Shown: positions 23,976 to 36,800 of the stretch, one piece after another
Layout of the letters: each line of letters starts with the position of its first letter
Numbering within the stretch: position 1 is the stretch's first letter
Source of the DNA: Odontocerum albicorne
Lineage: Eukaryota; Arthropoda; Insecta; Trichoptera; Odontoceridae
Length of the DNA stretch: 64,000 nucleotides
Direction: 5' to 3'
Assembly: GCA_949825065.1 (NCBI GenBank)
Contig: OX463855.1
Coordinates: 37,230,144-37,294,143 of the forward strand
The notes under the pieces: generated by a model
What the model saw: the letters and a program-made list of their open reading frames with translations, nothing else
The model's database searches: none
What the model was told of the DNA's origin: nothing
Made by a program: the position numbers and the translations under genes

Positions 23976-24264
23976 TTTACATATGTTTTATTACAAGTTA
24001 ATCTTATTTGGGTTAGTAAAATGAGAATTGGATTCCAGTGAGATTGTCTTTTGAAATATTTCAAATAAATTATACAATTATTTAGTGATTGTATTCATAT
24101 TAACATACATATTTCATTGCATCCATATATCTTTAACGTACTGAGTTTGTTAAATTTTATAGTTATTTTTTACTTCCCTTTAATTAACGACTTAATAATT
24201 CGACCATAAAGATAGTGACTCGGTTGTTTGTTCCGGATCAACGGTTTTGACCTCTGTATAAACT

Positions 24265-24486
24265 TAATTTGGTAAAATGTGACAAATTCCTACTGCAAAT
24301 TATCTGTCAATCTTACTTGCAAAAGGTGAACATTTGGCGGATATTTTTTTTGTGTTTAAATTTCATACATTATACTTCAATGACCAATAAAAAGTTTTTT
24401 GAAATCAAAGCAAATTGTGTTTTTTTATTCAAGAATTAAAAAAGAAATAGAATTAAAAAACCCGCTCAATTTGAAAGACCCTTTAG
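24265..24486 (+). mobile_element. Solo 3' end of the same Tc1/mariner family
   Basis: Matches 23761-23975 (CTTCAATGACCAATAAAAAG; CCGCTCAATTTGAAAGACCC) without a left TIR. Confidence 0.7.
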
Positions 24487-24716
24487 TTTAATTTTCGCTG
24501 AAATTCGTTTTAATAAATGTACTCGTATTTTGCAAAAAAAAAAACAGTTTTCGTAATAAAATAATAACGATATTATCTCACAGCCCGTATGTACAATTAA
24601 CATTGTGTAACTAAATGAAGCGATACTGATTCAGGGCAGGTAGACATGTGCACTTACCTTCGTATCTCATTGAATATTCGCCATATAAATACGAGGTTGA
24701 CATTACAATTTTTATT

Positions 24717-25010
24717 CCTCATTTGTTACTCTCAAAAGGTGAGTGTTAATTTTAAATTGATAAACTTGATGGTTTTTGGTTTGAAAATTCTCATTTGTTA
24801 CTTTCAAAAGGTGAGTGTTAATTTTAAATTGACAAACTTGATTGTTTTTGGTTTGAAAATCCTCATTTGTTACTTTCAAAAGGTGAGTGTTAATTTTAAA
24901 TTGACAAACTTGATTGTTTTTGGTTTGAAAATCCTCATTTGTTACTTTCAAAAGGTGAGTGTTAATTATAAATTGACAAACTTGATTGTTTTTGGTTTGA
25001 AAATTCGTCA
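24717..25010 (+). repeat. 72-bp tandem repeat, four units
   Basis: Units spaced exactly 72 bp (GAGTGTTAA at 24741, 24813, 24885 and 24957). The length is a multiple of three, which explains open frames on both strands. Each unit has CAAAAGGTGAGT, a consensus 5' splice site by chance or otherwise. Confidence 0.95.
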
Positions 25011-25035
25011 AAAACGCATAATTTTTTAGAAAAAA

Positions 25036-25335
25036 TTGACTTAATATGTAGTTTTGGACCCAATGTTTACTCTATCGCCACATATTTGACTTAATATGTA
25101 GTTTTGGACACAATGTTTACTCTATCGCCACATATTTGACCAAATATGTAGTTTTGGACACAATGTTTACTCTACCACATATTTGACTTAATATGTAGTT
25201 TTGGACACAATGTTTACTCTATCGCCACATATTTGACTTAATATATAGTTTTGGGCACAATGTTTACTCTATCGCCACATATCTGACTTAATATGTAGTT
25301 TTGGACACAATGTTTACTTTATCGCCACATATTCG
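25036..25335 (+). repeat. 50-bp tandem repeat, six units
   Basis: Units TTGACTTAATATGTAGTTTT plus GGACACAATGTTTACTC; one unit is about 5 bp short. Directly follows the 72-bp array. Confidence 0.9.
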
Positions 25336-25687
25336 AAAATATAATCATTTATCCATTTTTTTAAATTTCAACACAAATGTAACAACATTTAGATATTTTT
25401 TATAAATTTAGGCCGAAATTTGGCAAATTAAAATTACATTTTTCCTTACGAAGTTTTCTCAATTAATACATTTTTGTACCAAAATTCGTGTGAAATATGT
25501 TTTATGATGTATTTAATGTTAAAAACATGAAATTTTCCTAATGCTTATATTTAGATAATTCTGTGGTAAAATTACACTTCATAATATGAAGTGTAATTTT
25601 GTAATAAGAAGTGTAATTACACTTCATACATATTATGTACTCGATATTTATTTTCAGCATACTTTTTTTAGAATTGTCGTTTATGAC

Positions 25688-25855
25688 CAAACTCCGTCCG
25701 TGGTCTGGTTGGTGATACGCCTGTATCAAATGCGAATATCGTATCTAACGCAAATCTCGCTGGTTTTCACTTAAGGCCCCTTTAACATATTTTTGGTTGA
25801 TTGGAAGAGACTGCCACGTGGCATAAAGCCCGCGAGACTATACTGTATACAATAT
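25688..25855 (+). mobile_element. Main-family SINE, partly diverged
   Basis: Degraded head, body TCACTTAAGGCCCCTTTAAC and tail GCCACGTGGCATAAAGCCCG. Confidence 0.65.
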
Positions 25856-26341
25856 GTTTCAAACATTTACATATATAATGCAGTTTTGAGTAAATTTTTT
25901 AAGTAACTTTTTAAGATATGCTTTTGGAACCTGTTATACTTGTCATCATAATAAATAACTTGTATTGATATGCACCAATTGGAAAAAAAAACTCTTATTT
26001 CTGGTGAAAATAAAAAAATAATATTTTCAGCACTTGATTGAGTAAATTCATTTTAAATTCCTTTATGTTTTCTTGAGCAGTTGATTGTAAAGTTCCTCAG
26101 CAGTAAAAAAACTCACTGATTTGGTTTGTTTAAATATTATAGATTATTTAACAAAAAATATTTTGTTATTCCGCTAATTAAATTAATTTCAACACTCACT
26201 CTGATATAAGCACTGATCTCATAACAAACTGAGGCCATTCCGCCTGAAGAAAGTCTCGGTGTGGGAGGTAGAAACACGTGTACCGGGGATTAATGTAATT
26301 AGTGGGATAACAAAGCAATTTATTATAAAATTTCTAATATA

Positions 26342-27293
26342 CGAGGCGTATCCAGAAAGTAAGTGTACTGAGACTCTCAGGACTGGATGGATTTTATTTT
26401 CGACATGTTGGCTACACTTCCATGTAGCCTGACCCTTCCCCTCCACAACGAGACCGGTTCGAGGTCATTACGTTGAGAAGTGTCGACGCGACAACACGTT
26501 TTGTGAAAAATGTCAACCCAATCTCCCGCCAAGTGCGAAATTTTGTAAAAAGGCAAGAGTTTTTGAGGCGTTGCAAACTCCATGGAGATGAATTTCTCCA
26601 CTCCATCGTTACTGGAGATGAAACTTGGGTTGCACACTACACGCCTGAAACCAAAAGGCAGTCTCAACAGTGACGTCACACCTCTTCACCCTCCGCCAAA
26701 AAGTTCAAAACCACAATTTCAGCCAAGAAAATCATGGCATCCGTGTTTTGGGACTGTCAAGGCATAATTTTAATTAAATATATGCCTCAAGGGGAGACCA
26801 TCAACTCTGCAAGATACTGTGAGACCCTAAAAAATTGCGGAGGGCGATTCACAACAAGAGGAGAGGCATGCTGACAAAGGGAGTCTGCCTGCTGCATGAC
26901 AATGCCAGACTACACACGGCCAACGCCACGAAGGAACTGCTAGCCTCGTTTAATTGGGATGTCCTGAACCATCCCGCGCATTCCCCTGACCTAGCACCTT
27001 CAGATTACTATCTATTTACCTTCCTAAAGCTGTACATGGGTAGAAAAAGGTTTTCAACCGACGAGGAGCTAAAGGAGGAGGTGGAGAAGTGGACGGATGG
27101 GTTGGCGGGAAACTATTTCGAGGAAGGCATCAAAAAGTTGATACCCCGCTTCACCACCTGCATTGAGAGGAATGGCGACTAAGTCGAAAAATAGTTTACA
27201 TATGTGCTACGGTAACCACGTAATTTTTTTGTTTAAATAAAAAAAATTGTAACCTACAAAAATTCAGTACACTTAGTTTCTGGATATGCCTCG
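26342..27293 (+). mobile_element. Mariner element, copy B (N-terminal part deleted)
   Basis: TA flanks at 26340-26341 and 27294-27295, ends CGAGGCGTATCCAGAAAG and matching right end. It lacks the helix-turn-helix region but keeps the first catalytic Asp segment (FLHSIVTGDETWVAHYTPET, 26590-26650) and, after a frame break, HDNARLHTA and HSPDLAPSDYYLF (26899-27015). Inactive. Its right end is 266 bases upstream of the gene 2 ATG. Confidence 0.85.
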
Positions 27294-27542
27294 TATTAGA
27301 CATGTGCAAGATTATTGCCTTTTTACGTCACGTAGCATTTCCAGCATACGTCTATCAAGTGGGTCTAAACGCGAAGGTTCGATTGGTGGGGCCGACGACA
27401 CTTGTCGTCTTTCAGCCTTCAATATATCCGCATACCCAATTTTGATATGTTATGAGTAACTTAACAGTTTCAATTCTAATACTATAACAGTTTAAAAGGT
27501 TTACCTTAACTATATGAATGAATTAATGAAATAAAATATTAA

Positions 27543-27559
27543 AAATGTACGTTTTTCAG
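27543..27559 (+). promoter_or_regulatory. Probable 3' splice site immediately before gene 2 ATG
   Basis: GTTTTTCAG runs straight into the start ATG, mirroring gene 1. A mariner element ends 266 bases upstream (27293), so any untranslated exon lies beyond it or in the short gap. Confidence 0.6.
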
Positions 27560-27849
27560 ATGTTACTTTCAATCTTGGCACTTTTGGTTCTCTTCAGTGG
27601 AGGTGAAAGTGCTGAAAAAGATATTTATGATGGGTACAAAGTGTTTAGACTTCAGCCAACAACTGATGAGCAGAACTTCTTGTTGGATGACATGTCACGA
27701 GAAGATAGTGCTCTGGACTTCTGGTCGGAGATCAATAAAGCTGGCATTCCTGTTGATGTGATGGTGCCGCCAGAATTGCAGGATGGATTCGAGAATCTTA
27801 TGAAAGAAAGTGGGATAGGAGTTAAGGTCTTCATCAACAATGTTAAGGA
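27560..27849 (+). CDS. Gene 2 coding exon 1: signal peptide and propeptide
   Basis: 290 nt, phase 2 out. It encodes MLLSILALLVLFSGGESA and the propeptide with IYDGYKVFRL. The donor is AAGGA|GTAAGA; its last 30 or so bases are the source of the tandem array that follows. Confidence 0.92.
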
Positions 27850-30800
27850 GTAAGATATTTTATTACAACAATGTTAAGGAGTAAGATATTTATAGGAGTT
27901 AAGGTCTTCATCAACAATGTTAAGGAGTAAGATATTTTATTACAACAATGTTAAGGAGTAAGATATTTATAGAAGTTAAGGTCTTCATCAACAATGTTAA
28001 GGAGTAAGATATTTTATTACAACAATGTTAAGGAGTAAGAGATTTTATTACAACAATGTTAAGGAGTAAGATATTTATAGGAGTTAAGGTCTTCATCAAC
28101 AATGTTAAGGAGTAAGATATTTTATTACAACAATGTTAAGGAGTAAGATATTTTATTACAACAATGTTAAGGAGTAAGATATTTATAGGAGTTAAGGTCT
28201 TCATCAACAATGTTAAGGAGTAAGATATTTTATTACAACAATGTTAAGGAGTAAGATATTTATAGAAGTTAAGGTCTTCATCAACAATGTTAAGGAGTAA
28301 GATATTTTATTACAACAATGTTAAGGAGTAAGAGATTTTATTACAACAATGTTAAGGAGTAAGATATTTATAGGAGTTAAGGTCTTCATCAACAATGTTA
28401 AGGAGTAAGATATTTTATTACAACAATGTTAAGGAGTAAGATATTTATAGGAGTTAAGGTCTTCATCAACAATGTTAAGGAGTAAGAGATTTGAGTTAAA
28501 TAAGTGGAAAATTTGAGAGTTGAAACACTTGCAGTGTGTCGAACAGGTCATGCAGCATCTCAAATTATATGATTCAAATTTCATTTTTGTAAATTGTGGT
28601 GAGATAAGAATGTCCAATTTGAATATGCTCTATTTATTGTAGTTCATATCTAAGCCATGTAGTTCATTGTAGTTCATATCTTAGATTTGAAGATTTTAGA
28701 ATTCTCTTTACTACACCTCCTGACCAACTACAGAATCAAATACTGGGACTGGCAGAGGCAAACAAAACAAGCGGGCTAGAAAATTAATCTTAAAAAGACA
28801 AAATAAATATCGAACCGCTTTACTGATGTCACATCGATCCAGATGGACGGAACACAGCTAGAACAAGTCCAATTGTGTATCTACTTGGGACAAAGTATTT
28901 TATTGCACTTTGCAGATTGCACTTTCGATTGCTTTGAGGATTGTAGACTTCTCAAAGTTATTTCCATGAAATCCTATTCTAAGCACATTGTTGCCACATA
29001 ATCGCTGCCTGGTTTTTTGTACGCGTGCGTTTAATTTTCTTAACTTAATTTTTTAATTATAATAAATAGACAAGGAGTAACAACCATATGGTACCTATAT
29101 TTTTAAAATTTTAAGAAAGGCAGAAAGCGGAGGATGGGGTTAAGAAGGGTATTGATGATACGGCACTCTTTTTTATTTTTATTAGGTGGTTCAATTTAAA
29201 AAAATATATTTATTTATTTATTTTTTCAAGACAGGCTTAGCCCAATTACTTTGAAAAGTACAAGACATTAAAAAAGAAGAAAAATTACATAGAAAAAAAT
29301 TATATAAAATAAAAAATAATGCATATGCATACATACGAGTATATATGAACACACAAACATATGATACACATATATTCACAGTCACTTAAGTATGTTGATT
29401 ACTGCTTTCTAACGCGCTCAATCTAAGTAGAAAATTTACTTTTGCTTTTGGTAATGTGATATGAAATATGTCAATATCCGAAGCAGTCCCGTTCAGAAGA
29501 GTTAATGCCCTTCCAACAGACATAGATAGCGGCTGGAAGACCCGTTCTTGCGTATGTTATTGAGAACAGTTCTTGCCGGCGCAGTCTAGTGTAATTGTTA
29601 AGAACATTTAACGCTAATCTTTGTACTAATGCTGGACAGCTCACAACTCCTCGAACGAGTTTGACAACGTATACCACGAGACGCAGGTGTCTTCTTACGC
29701 TCAAGGAGTTATACCCGAGCATGCCCAGCAGAAACTGAGTAGGATAAAGCCATGGATAGACACCGAACCCTGTCATATAACATAGACAGGGCACACATTG
29801 TAAGCTATGTTATAGTTATAAGATTTTTCGATATGTAACTATTTTTCATTTTAATATAATAGTTTTTGCAAACATTCTACACAACGACGTAATTTCTGCC
29901 CCATTTATCTTATTTTCATCGTTGTTTTACTACGCTAAGATTCGCTTTCAAAATGTAATTTTGGAACTAAGACTCCATCATGAGAAGTCAGCTTTATTAT
30001 CTTGAAACTGTTAGACCAGTAAAAAAATTGTATATCCCACAATTGACACCAATGTTTCCTGATATTCATATTTTACCGCTGATCTAGAATTGATTATTCT
30101 TTATTTCAGAAAGATCAGCCAAGAAAAAGTATCCAACAATTCCAGGTCCGGCATGACTTGGAACAGTTACTACAAACTTCAAGATATATACTCTTGGATG
30201 GACAGTTTGCCACGTACTCATCCAGGAAGAGCTTCTGTCTTCAAAGCTGGCTCTACCTTCGAGAAACGGGCAATCAAGGGCATCAAGATATCACATGGAG
30301 AAGGAAGACGAGCCGTATTTATAGAAGGTGGAATCCACGCTCGAGAGTGGATCTCCCCAGCAACTGTTACATATATTATTAACGAGCTTCTGAATAGCCA
30401 GGATCCTAATGTCATGACTTTAGCTAAAACCTTCGATTGGTACATTGTGCCTGTTTTTAACCCTGATGGATATGTTTTCACACATAACTATGTAAGTAAA
30501 ATATCTGTTATGTAATATATTTTTCTAGATTTTAGTTCATTATCAATATATTGAATTTCTTTTACATTTTAGTTCATTATCAGTATACTGAATTTCTTTT
30601 ACATTTAAGTTCATTATCAGTATACAGAATTTCTTTTACATTTTAATTCATTATCAGTAAACTGAATTTCTTTTACATTTTAGTTCATTATCAGTATACA
30701 GAATTTCTTTTACATTTTAATTCATTATCAATATGCTGAATTTCTTTTACATTATCAATATACTGAATTATAGTTCATTATCAATATACTGAGGAAATGC

Positions 30801-33800
30801 CTAACAAAGTACTCTTTTCCAAGCCCCAAGGAAGACGTAGCGTGGGCAGACCAAAGCTTAGGTGGATGGATGGGGTGCAGAATGATGCAAACGTGATTGG
30901 CATCAGGGGCTGGAGGAGTGCATCCCAGGATAGGGGGGAATGGCAACGACTGCTGGAGGAGGCCGGGGCCCACAATGGGCTGTAGTGCCATTGATGATGA
31001 TGATGATGATGATGATCAATATACTGAATTTCTTTTACATTTTGTAACATATTACGTTTTTTGTCTTTTCAATTTGTCAATATATCAACATATTAACTTT
31101 TCAAGTTGTCAATATATCAACTTGTCAACTTATAAACTTGTAAGCTTGTCAACTTGTAACATGTAATCTTGTCAACTCATCAACGTTTTATCTCGTCAAC
31201 ATGTCAACCTATCAACCCATAATATGTCATCCAGTCAACTTGTTAACGTGTCAACTCATCAACATGTCAACTTGCCAACCTGTACAATTTTCAGCACGCG
31301 TTAAACATAAATGCGCGGTTCTTAAAATTGATTTTTATTTGTTTAACGATATTAAATGTACACATTTCCGCACAGGATAGACTATGGAGGAAGACTCGAT
31401 CTGGAAGCTTCTACAGCTGCAAAGGTACAGATGCTAACAGGAACTGGGATATGCATTGGGGAGGTAAACATTTCATTATCTTTCTCTTCTCCATTGTCAG
31501 CCCCTTTTCCTTTATGATTGTCTCCCCAGCGCAGATCCCCATTTACTCGTACTTCGATCCCTAGCATACTCTTTCGTTTTAGCTCCACTTCTCTACACAC
31601 CAACCTAAACCTAGATCTACATGATTTAATTATTATTGAAGCAGTTTCTGTTTTCAGCTTTGCATGTCGGTTGCCAGCAGCGGCTGGTCTGGAGGTGCGT
31701 TGGTGCTCTGAACCGGAGAAATAATTTGCAATAATTAAATTATATGTTCGCAAACATGACTTCCAAAAATGTTAAATATTTGTATAGATTAAATATGTAT
31801 AAGAATACTGACAAATAGTACGAGGATTTTTATTTAAGTGAAAATTAAAAAAAAATTAAAGTAAAATTTAAAAAAATATTCCATTCAAATTGACCGGCCA
31901 AGTTTGCCAATACTACCGGAGCGATCTTCAATACGCACCGGACGGAAACGCAAATTCATATAGGGCAGACAGAGACACAGTAAACCGTGAGACAGCGATA
32001 TTTCATATTCGCTCAGCGTTTCGAGGTGCGTTGGTGCTCAGCGCACCAGCGCACCTTGGGACCAGCCGCCGCTGTTGGTTGTGCCAGTGATTTCTGGAAG
32101 ATCATTATTCCAAACTTTTGGACGGATGTACTTCACCAAAGACAATGGATATGCTTAACTATATGTTAACTACTAGAATAGCGTGATTTTAATTAATGAG
32201 TCAGAAGTTAATTTATTAAGTCAACCCCAAGCAATGCATAACATATTTTTTGCTACATTTTCAACATGAGAACAACATGCTTCAACTTTAGGAATTCCAT
32301 CCATAACAAGGGTAACTTGCTGCAAAGATCTTTAGTAGAATAGAGGCGAAATATGTGTGATGTAATAGGAAATACTGATGCTCTGTCTTCTATGTATACC
32401 CCTACAGGTAAATGGCGTGATGGCACATCTTTAACTTTAGGAATTCCATCCTTTATAGGGATAACTTGCAGCAAAGATCTTCAGTGAAAAAACTCTCACC
32501 ACTGGTCAATTGAATGTAAAAAATGATAACGTTTAACCCGTGACGAGTATTATAAAAAGTAAACTACATAACGGGGAATTAGGGGTCTTCTTTTTAATGT
32601 TACTGAATATGACTTTGTTAGCTAAATTTTGACAAGCATATCATATTGCATGGAAAGGGGAAGAAGTTTCAGTATATGCAAATTGTCTGTATATTATTTT
32701 ACATTGGGTACTTGATAACAAGCAATTGTTCTACATCTCGATAACGAGCAACTGTTCTGTTAAGAAAGATGTTCATTCATTTTTTTACATTTCAGAGGAA
32801 GGTACAAGCAAAAACCAATGTGCTGGTACCTATGGAGGTCCAAAACCCTTCTCTGAAGTAGAAACTCTTAGCACTTCAAAATTCATTAGCTCCCTTGGAA
32901 ACAATCTGGATGTGTATCTCGCTTTCCACTCTTACTCTCAACTCATGCTGATGCCATACGGACATACTGAAGACCATTTGGATAACTATGATGACGTGGT
33001 AAGATCTTCATAGACTCGAAGTAGTTTAAACGTTCACAAAATCTTCCTTTATAGTGTTCATCTTTTTATGTGTCACATTTTTAACTTCAAGAACGATTTT
33101 GTCAAATTACGAAGTTTATAAACTGCCATTTATAAAAAAAAAATAGCGCTCTTGGAGTAGTTTTAATTTCTTCTTCATCATCATCTTATTTTAGGCCTGT
33201 TGGCCTGTTATGGTCCTGCATCATTGTTTGCCTCTTGTGACGTCGACTGCCAGCTGTCGTTCCATCTTTTGGGAGGTCGTCCTGGAGGTCTGCTGGCATG
33301 GGGGATACTGTCCCTGGCCATTCTTAAGGCTCTTGGTTCCGCCATTCTGGATACATGTTCTTTCCAGAACCTTCTTCTCTGTCGTCCCTATCTGACAATA
33401 TCTTCAACTTCGCATGTCCTTCGGGTTTATTTGTTTCGTACTCACGAAGGGTTTTTGAATACCTTCATTTCGCTGGGTCGAAGGAGATTTTTGGTTCTGA
33501 CAGTGTCGGCTGTGAACTCTATGCTGTATGTCATTGTAGTTTTAATTTATTTCTTTGAAATATACGAGATATTTAAGTGCCCTTTATAAATCATAGTAAC
33601 TATTATAAATCAACATAAAACTCAGCATATATTAATCCTTCAAAATATGATTTATAAAAAATTAAATGATACATCATGGAAATGAAAACCAGACGGTAAA
33701 ATGAATTCTAATCTATTGACAAACAACTGTTGTAGGAATTAAATTAACCAAATAAGAATATGCATCTATGGTTTGGGCTCCTCATCAGCTCAAATATAAA

Positions 33801-36800
33801 AACAATATAGAACAAATACAAATAAAATCCTCAGATATCTATGGTACAGAACAAAGGGCGATTACCCAAAATATGCTCACCATGCCGAACTTCTCACGGT
33901 GTGTAACTATAGAATCCTCGAAACAAGAAGGCAAGAATCCATTGCGATATTCCTAATAAAGGTTAAACAAGGTTCCTTTAACTGCCCCGCAATTCTAGAA
34001 GCACTAAGTTTATATGTACCCAATAAATATAGCCGTGCAAGGAATCACCCTCTGTTCTACATACCAACTTACAGGACGAATATCATGGCTAAACACTCAG
34101 TCACGCGTGATATAGAGACATTGAACCAACTGAATGACACGGTTGATATATTCTCGGTACCGTCTAGCAGTATGAGAAGAATCCTGACTGATATTCTTCC
34201 TAACGAATAAGCTAACGCTAGAAGCAGACCCTCTTTGTGTAACAGGAGAAGTCCGTGCATAGTGGATAAAAAAAATCTCTGTCAATGACAGAACTAAATT
34301 ATAGGGAAAATAAAATTAAAAAAAGATTAAATGGAATAATCCGTATCCAAGTCGAGACCTAAGATTGAAGCAATGCTAGAGCATTCGCTGAAATACAACA
34401 CCTACATAAATAATATTCACTAAACCAAACATGGCGTTACCCAATTGTTACATTCTCACGACTGATGAATTACTATGTACAACTATCGATAGCGAACTGC
34501 TATGGACACATTTAAATTGTAAAAGGTTCTGTATGTTTCTAACAGAGTAATAAGGAGGCAATATGTTTCTAACAGAGTAATAAGGAGGCAATATGTTTCT
34601 AACAGAGTAATAAGGAGGCAATATGTTTCTAACAGAGTAATAAGGAGGCAATGTGTTTCTAACAGAGTAATAAGGAGGCAATGTGTTTCTAACAGAGTAA
34701 TAAGGAGGCAATATGTTTCTAACAGAGTAATAAGGAGGCAATGTGTTTCTAACAGAGTAATAAGGAGGCAATATGTTTCTAACAGAGTAATAAGGAGGCA
34801 ATATGTTTCTAACAGAGTAATAAGGAGGCAATATGTTTCTAACAGAGTAATAAGGAGGCAATATGTTTCTAACAGAGTAATAAGGAGGCAATATGTTTCT
34901 AACAGAGTAATAAGGAGGCAATGTGTTTCTAACAGAGTAATAAGGAGGCAATGTGTTTCTAACAGAGTAATAAGGAGGCAATATGTTTCTAACAGAGTAA
35001 TAAGGAGGCAATATTAAAAAAAGAACATGCCCACCAAATTAGAATGTTGGGAAATCGCAAAAAAACTGTTTGCATTAAAAATATATGTCAATTATGGTAA
35101 TTGTAAAAATATCTGAAATCCTTAAAATCGCTTAAGGTGACTTGATTTGTTGTTTAAAATCGAATCATAATAATAATTTAAATAGTTATTCTAGTTTAAA
35201 ATAAACAGTGTTTGATAAAAATAAATTACAATATCTTTTTTCATTGATTGGCAATTCAATCTAAACGTTTTGATAAATAATGTTGTATTTTTTTCTTTTA
35301 CAGCTTGCGATAGGTCAAAAAGCTGCTGAAGCATTAGAAAGGCGTTACGGAACCAAATACAAAGTTGGAAATATTGCTGAAACAATATGTAAGTACCTTC
35401 AAAATAAATAACGCTTTCTTTACATTTTAACCAATACTCGATCGACCATTGTCGGTGATTTTTTGTTCTTTGAGAATGGAAGCGTTAATTCAACTTGCTG
35501 TCCATGGAATTCAACAAGTATCATTTCAAAATATGTCTACTAAATGCTATCTTTTTTTCGCATATATTCCGATACGAACTTATATTCGCGTTCACTCATA
35601 AACTAATCAGTAATCCTTTTAAGTGGTTTTGTTTGCCGACTGTAACGGTGAGAATAATTCGCCGGTTTCACTCGATCGAGTAGATTTGACTACAATGTAT
35701 CCACTTTCCACTCGCCAGATTACAAGCTTACTTACTTTAATTTGCATTTACATAGGCTGAGTTTAGTTCTCGAATAATCAAGTACACGTGTAAACAAAGC
35801 AGTGAACACTGTTTTATAATTTACAGTTGCCAACATACGAGTATCAGGTAGCTGTCTACGAAATCCTGAAAGTCAAATGTTTTAGACGGACAAATCACTC
35901 GAATAAAATAAATATTATCAACTGTTTTGTTTTTTTACATTTTTAGACGTTGGCAATACTATAATCATATGCAATTAATGTAATTCTATGCAATGAAAGT
36001 GTAATACAATACAATATAATTACCCTAAACCTATAAAGATTAATACTTCAATTCGAAATCAACTTCATAGGAGAAATAATATAACATAGGACGTCTTTCC
36101 ATAAATATTCCACATTCGACTTTCCGTGGGATTTATTTTGGGACTACGTGTAGAATTTATTCGAGTAGAAAAAGAATTTTCTGATCGTTCGTACCTTTTG
36201 TGAACAAAGGAGAATTTCTTTAACGGAAAGAAAAATTTAAATTTCAAAATATAAGACTTTATTTTTCAGTAAATAATGAAATTGAAATATTTTTTAAAGT
36301 ATCATATACGCATATATTGATTTTTTTTACTTGTAAGGCTTACGTAAAGCACTGTTTTTCAATATTTTTTAACCTTGACTCAAAATTAGTATTTTTTTTC
36401 GAAATCGCTAACCTAGTTAAGATTAATAAAATAACACTTCCTGATAACACATTAGGTGTTAACATAAGTTGTGTCCGTTTTTTTTTCCAAATTTAAAAAT
36501 GAGCACCAAAAGTAAAACAAAATGGTAAAGGTTATACATACGTCATTCGCAAGAAAATTTTCTGCTCTACAAGATATTGTGTTTGCTTTTACGTAACATA
36601 TATTATTTTATTTGATTACAAGCCTTCAAAATAGAATGTCAAGTAGACGAAAGTGAGCATTTTCGACAGCTTTTCGACACCGACACGACGTTCGACAATT
36701 GATTTTTGTTGTTTTCACTCATGTGGAATCCAAGCGCCGAACTTCTGGAGTTTTCCCATTGATTTAAGATGTCGGTATAGAGTCATGTGACTACAATCCA

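Noticed and set aside
24646..25029. Open frames on both strands over the 72-bp repeat
   Set aside because: Explained by the 24-codon period of the tandem array; no domain or expression context.
27545..27559. Alternative gene 2 start at 27545 (MYVFQ extension)
   Set aside because: The five extra codons overlap the acceptor tract; the gene 1 paralogue has the same acceptor-ATG junction, so 27560 is the better start.
27652..27840. Minus-strand ORF over gene 2 exon 1
   Set aside because: Shadow of the plus-strand coding exon.
34448..35011. 187-codon minus-strand ORF with repeated LPPYYSVRN peptide
   Set aside because: It comes from a 30-bp minisatellite whose length is a multiple of three; it lies inside an intron of gene 2 and shows no codon-level selection or signal peptide.
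34531..35013. CRISPR-like regular repeat array
   Set aside because: No unique spacers; units are contiguous and identical, and the genome is eukaryotic.
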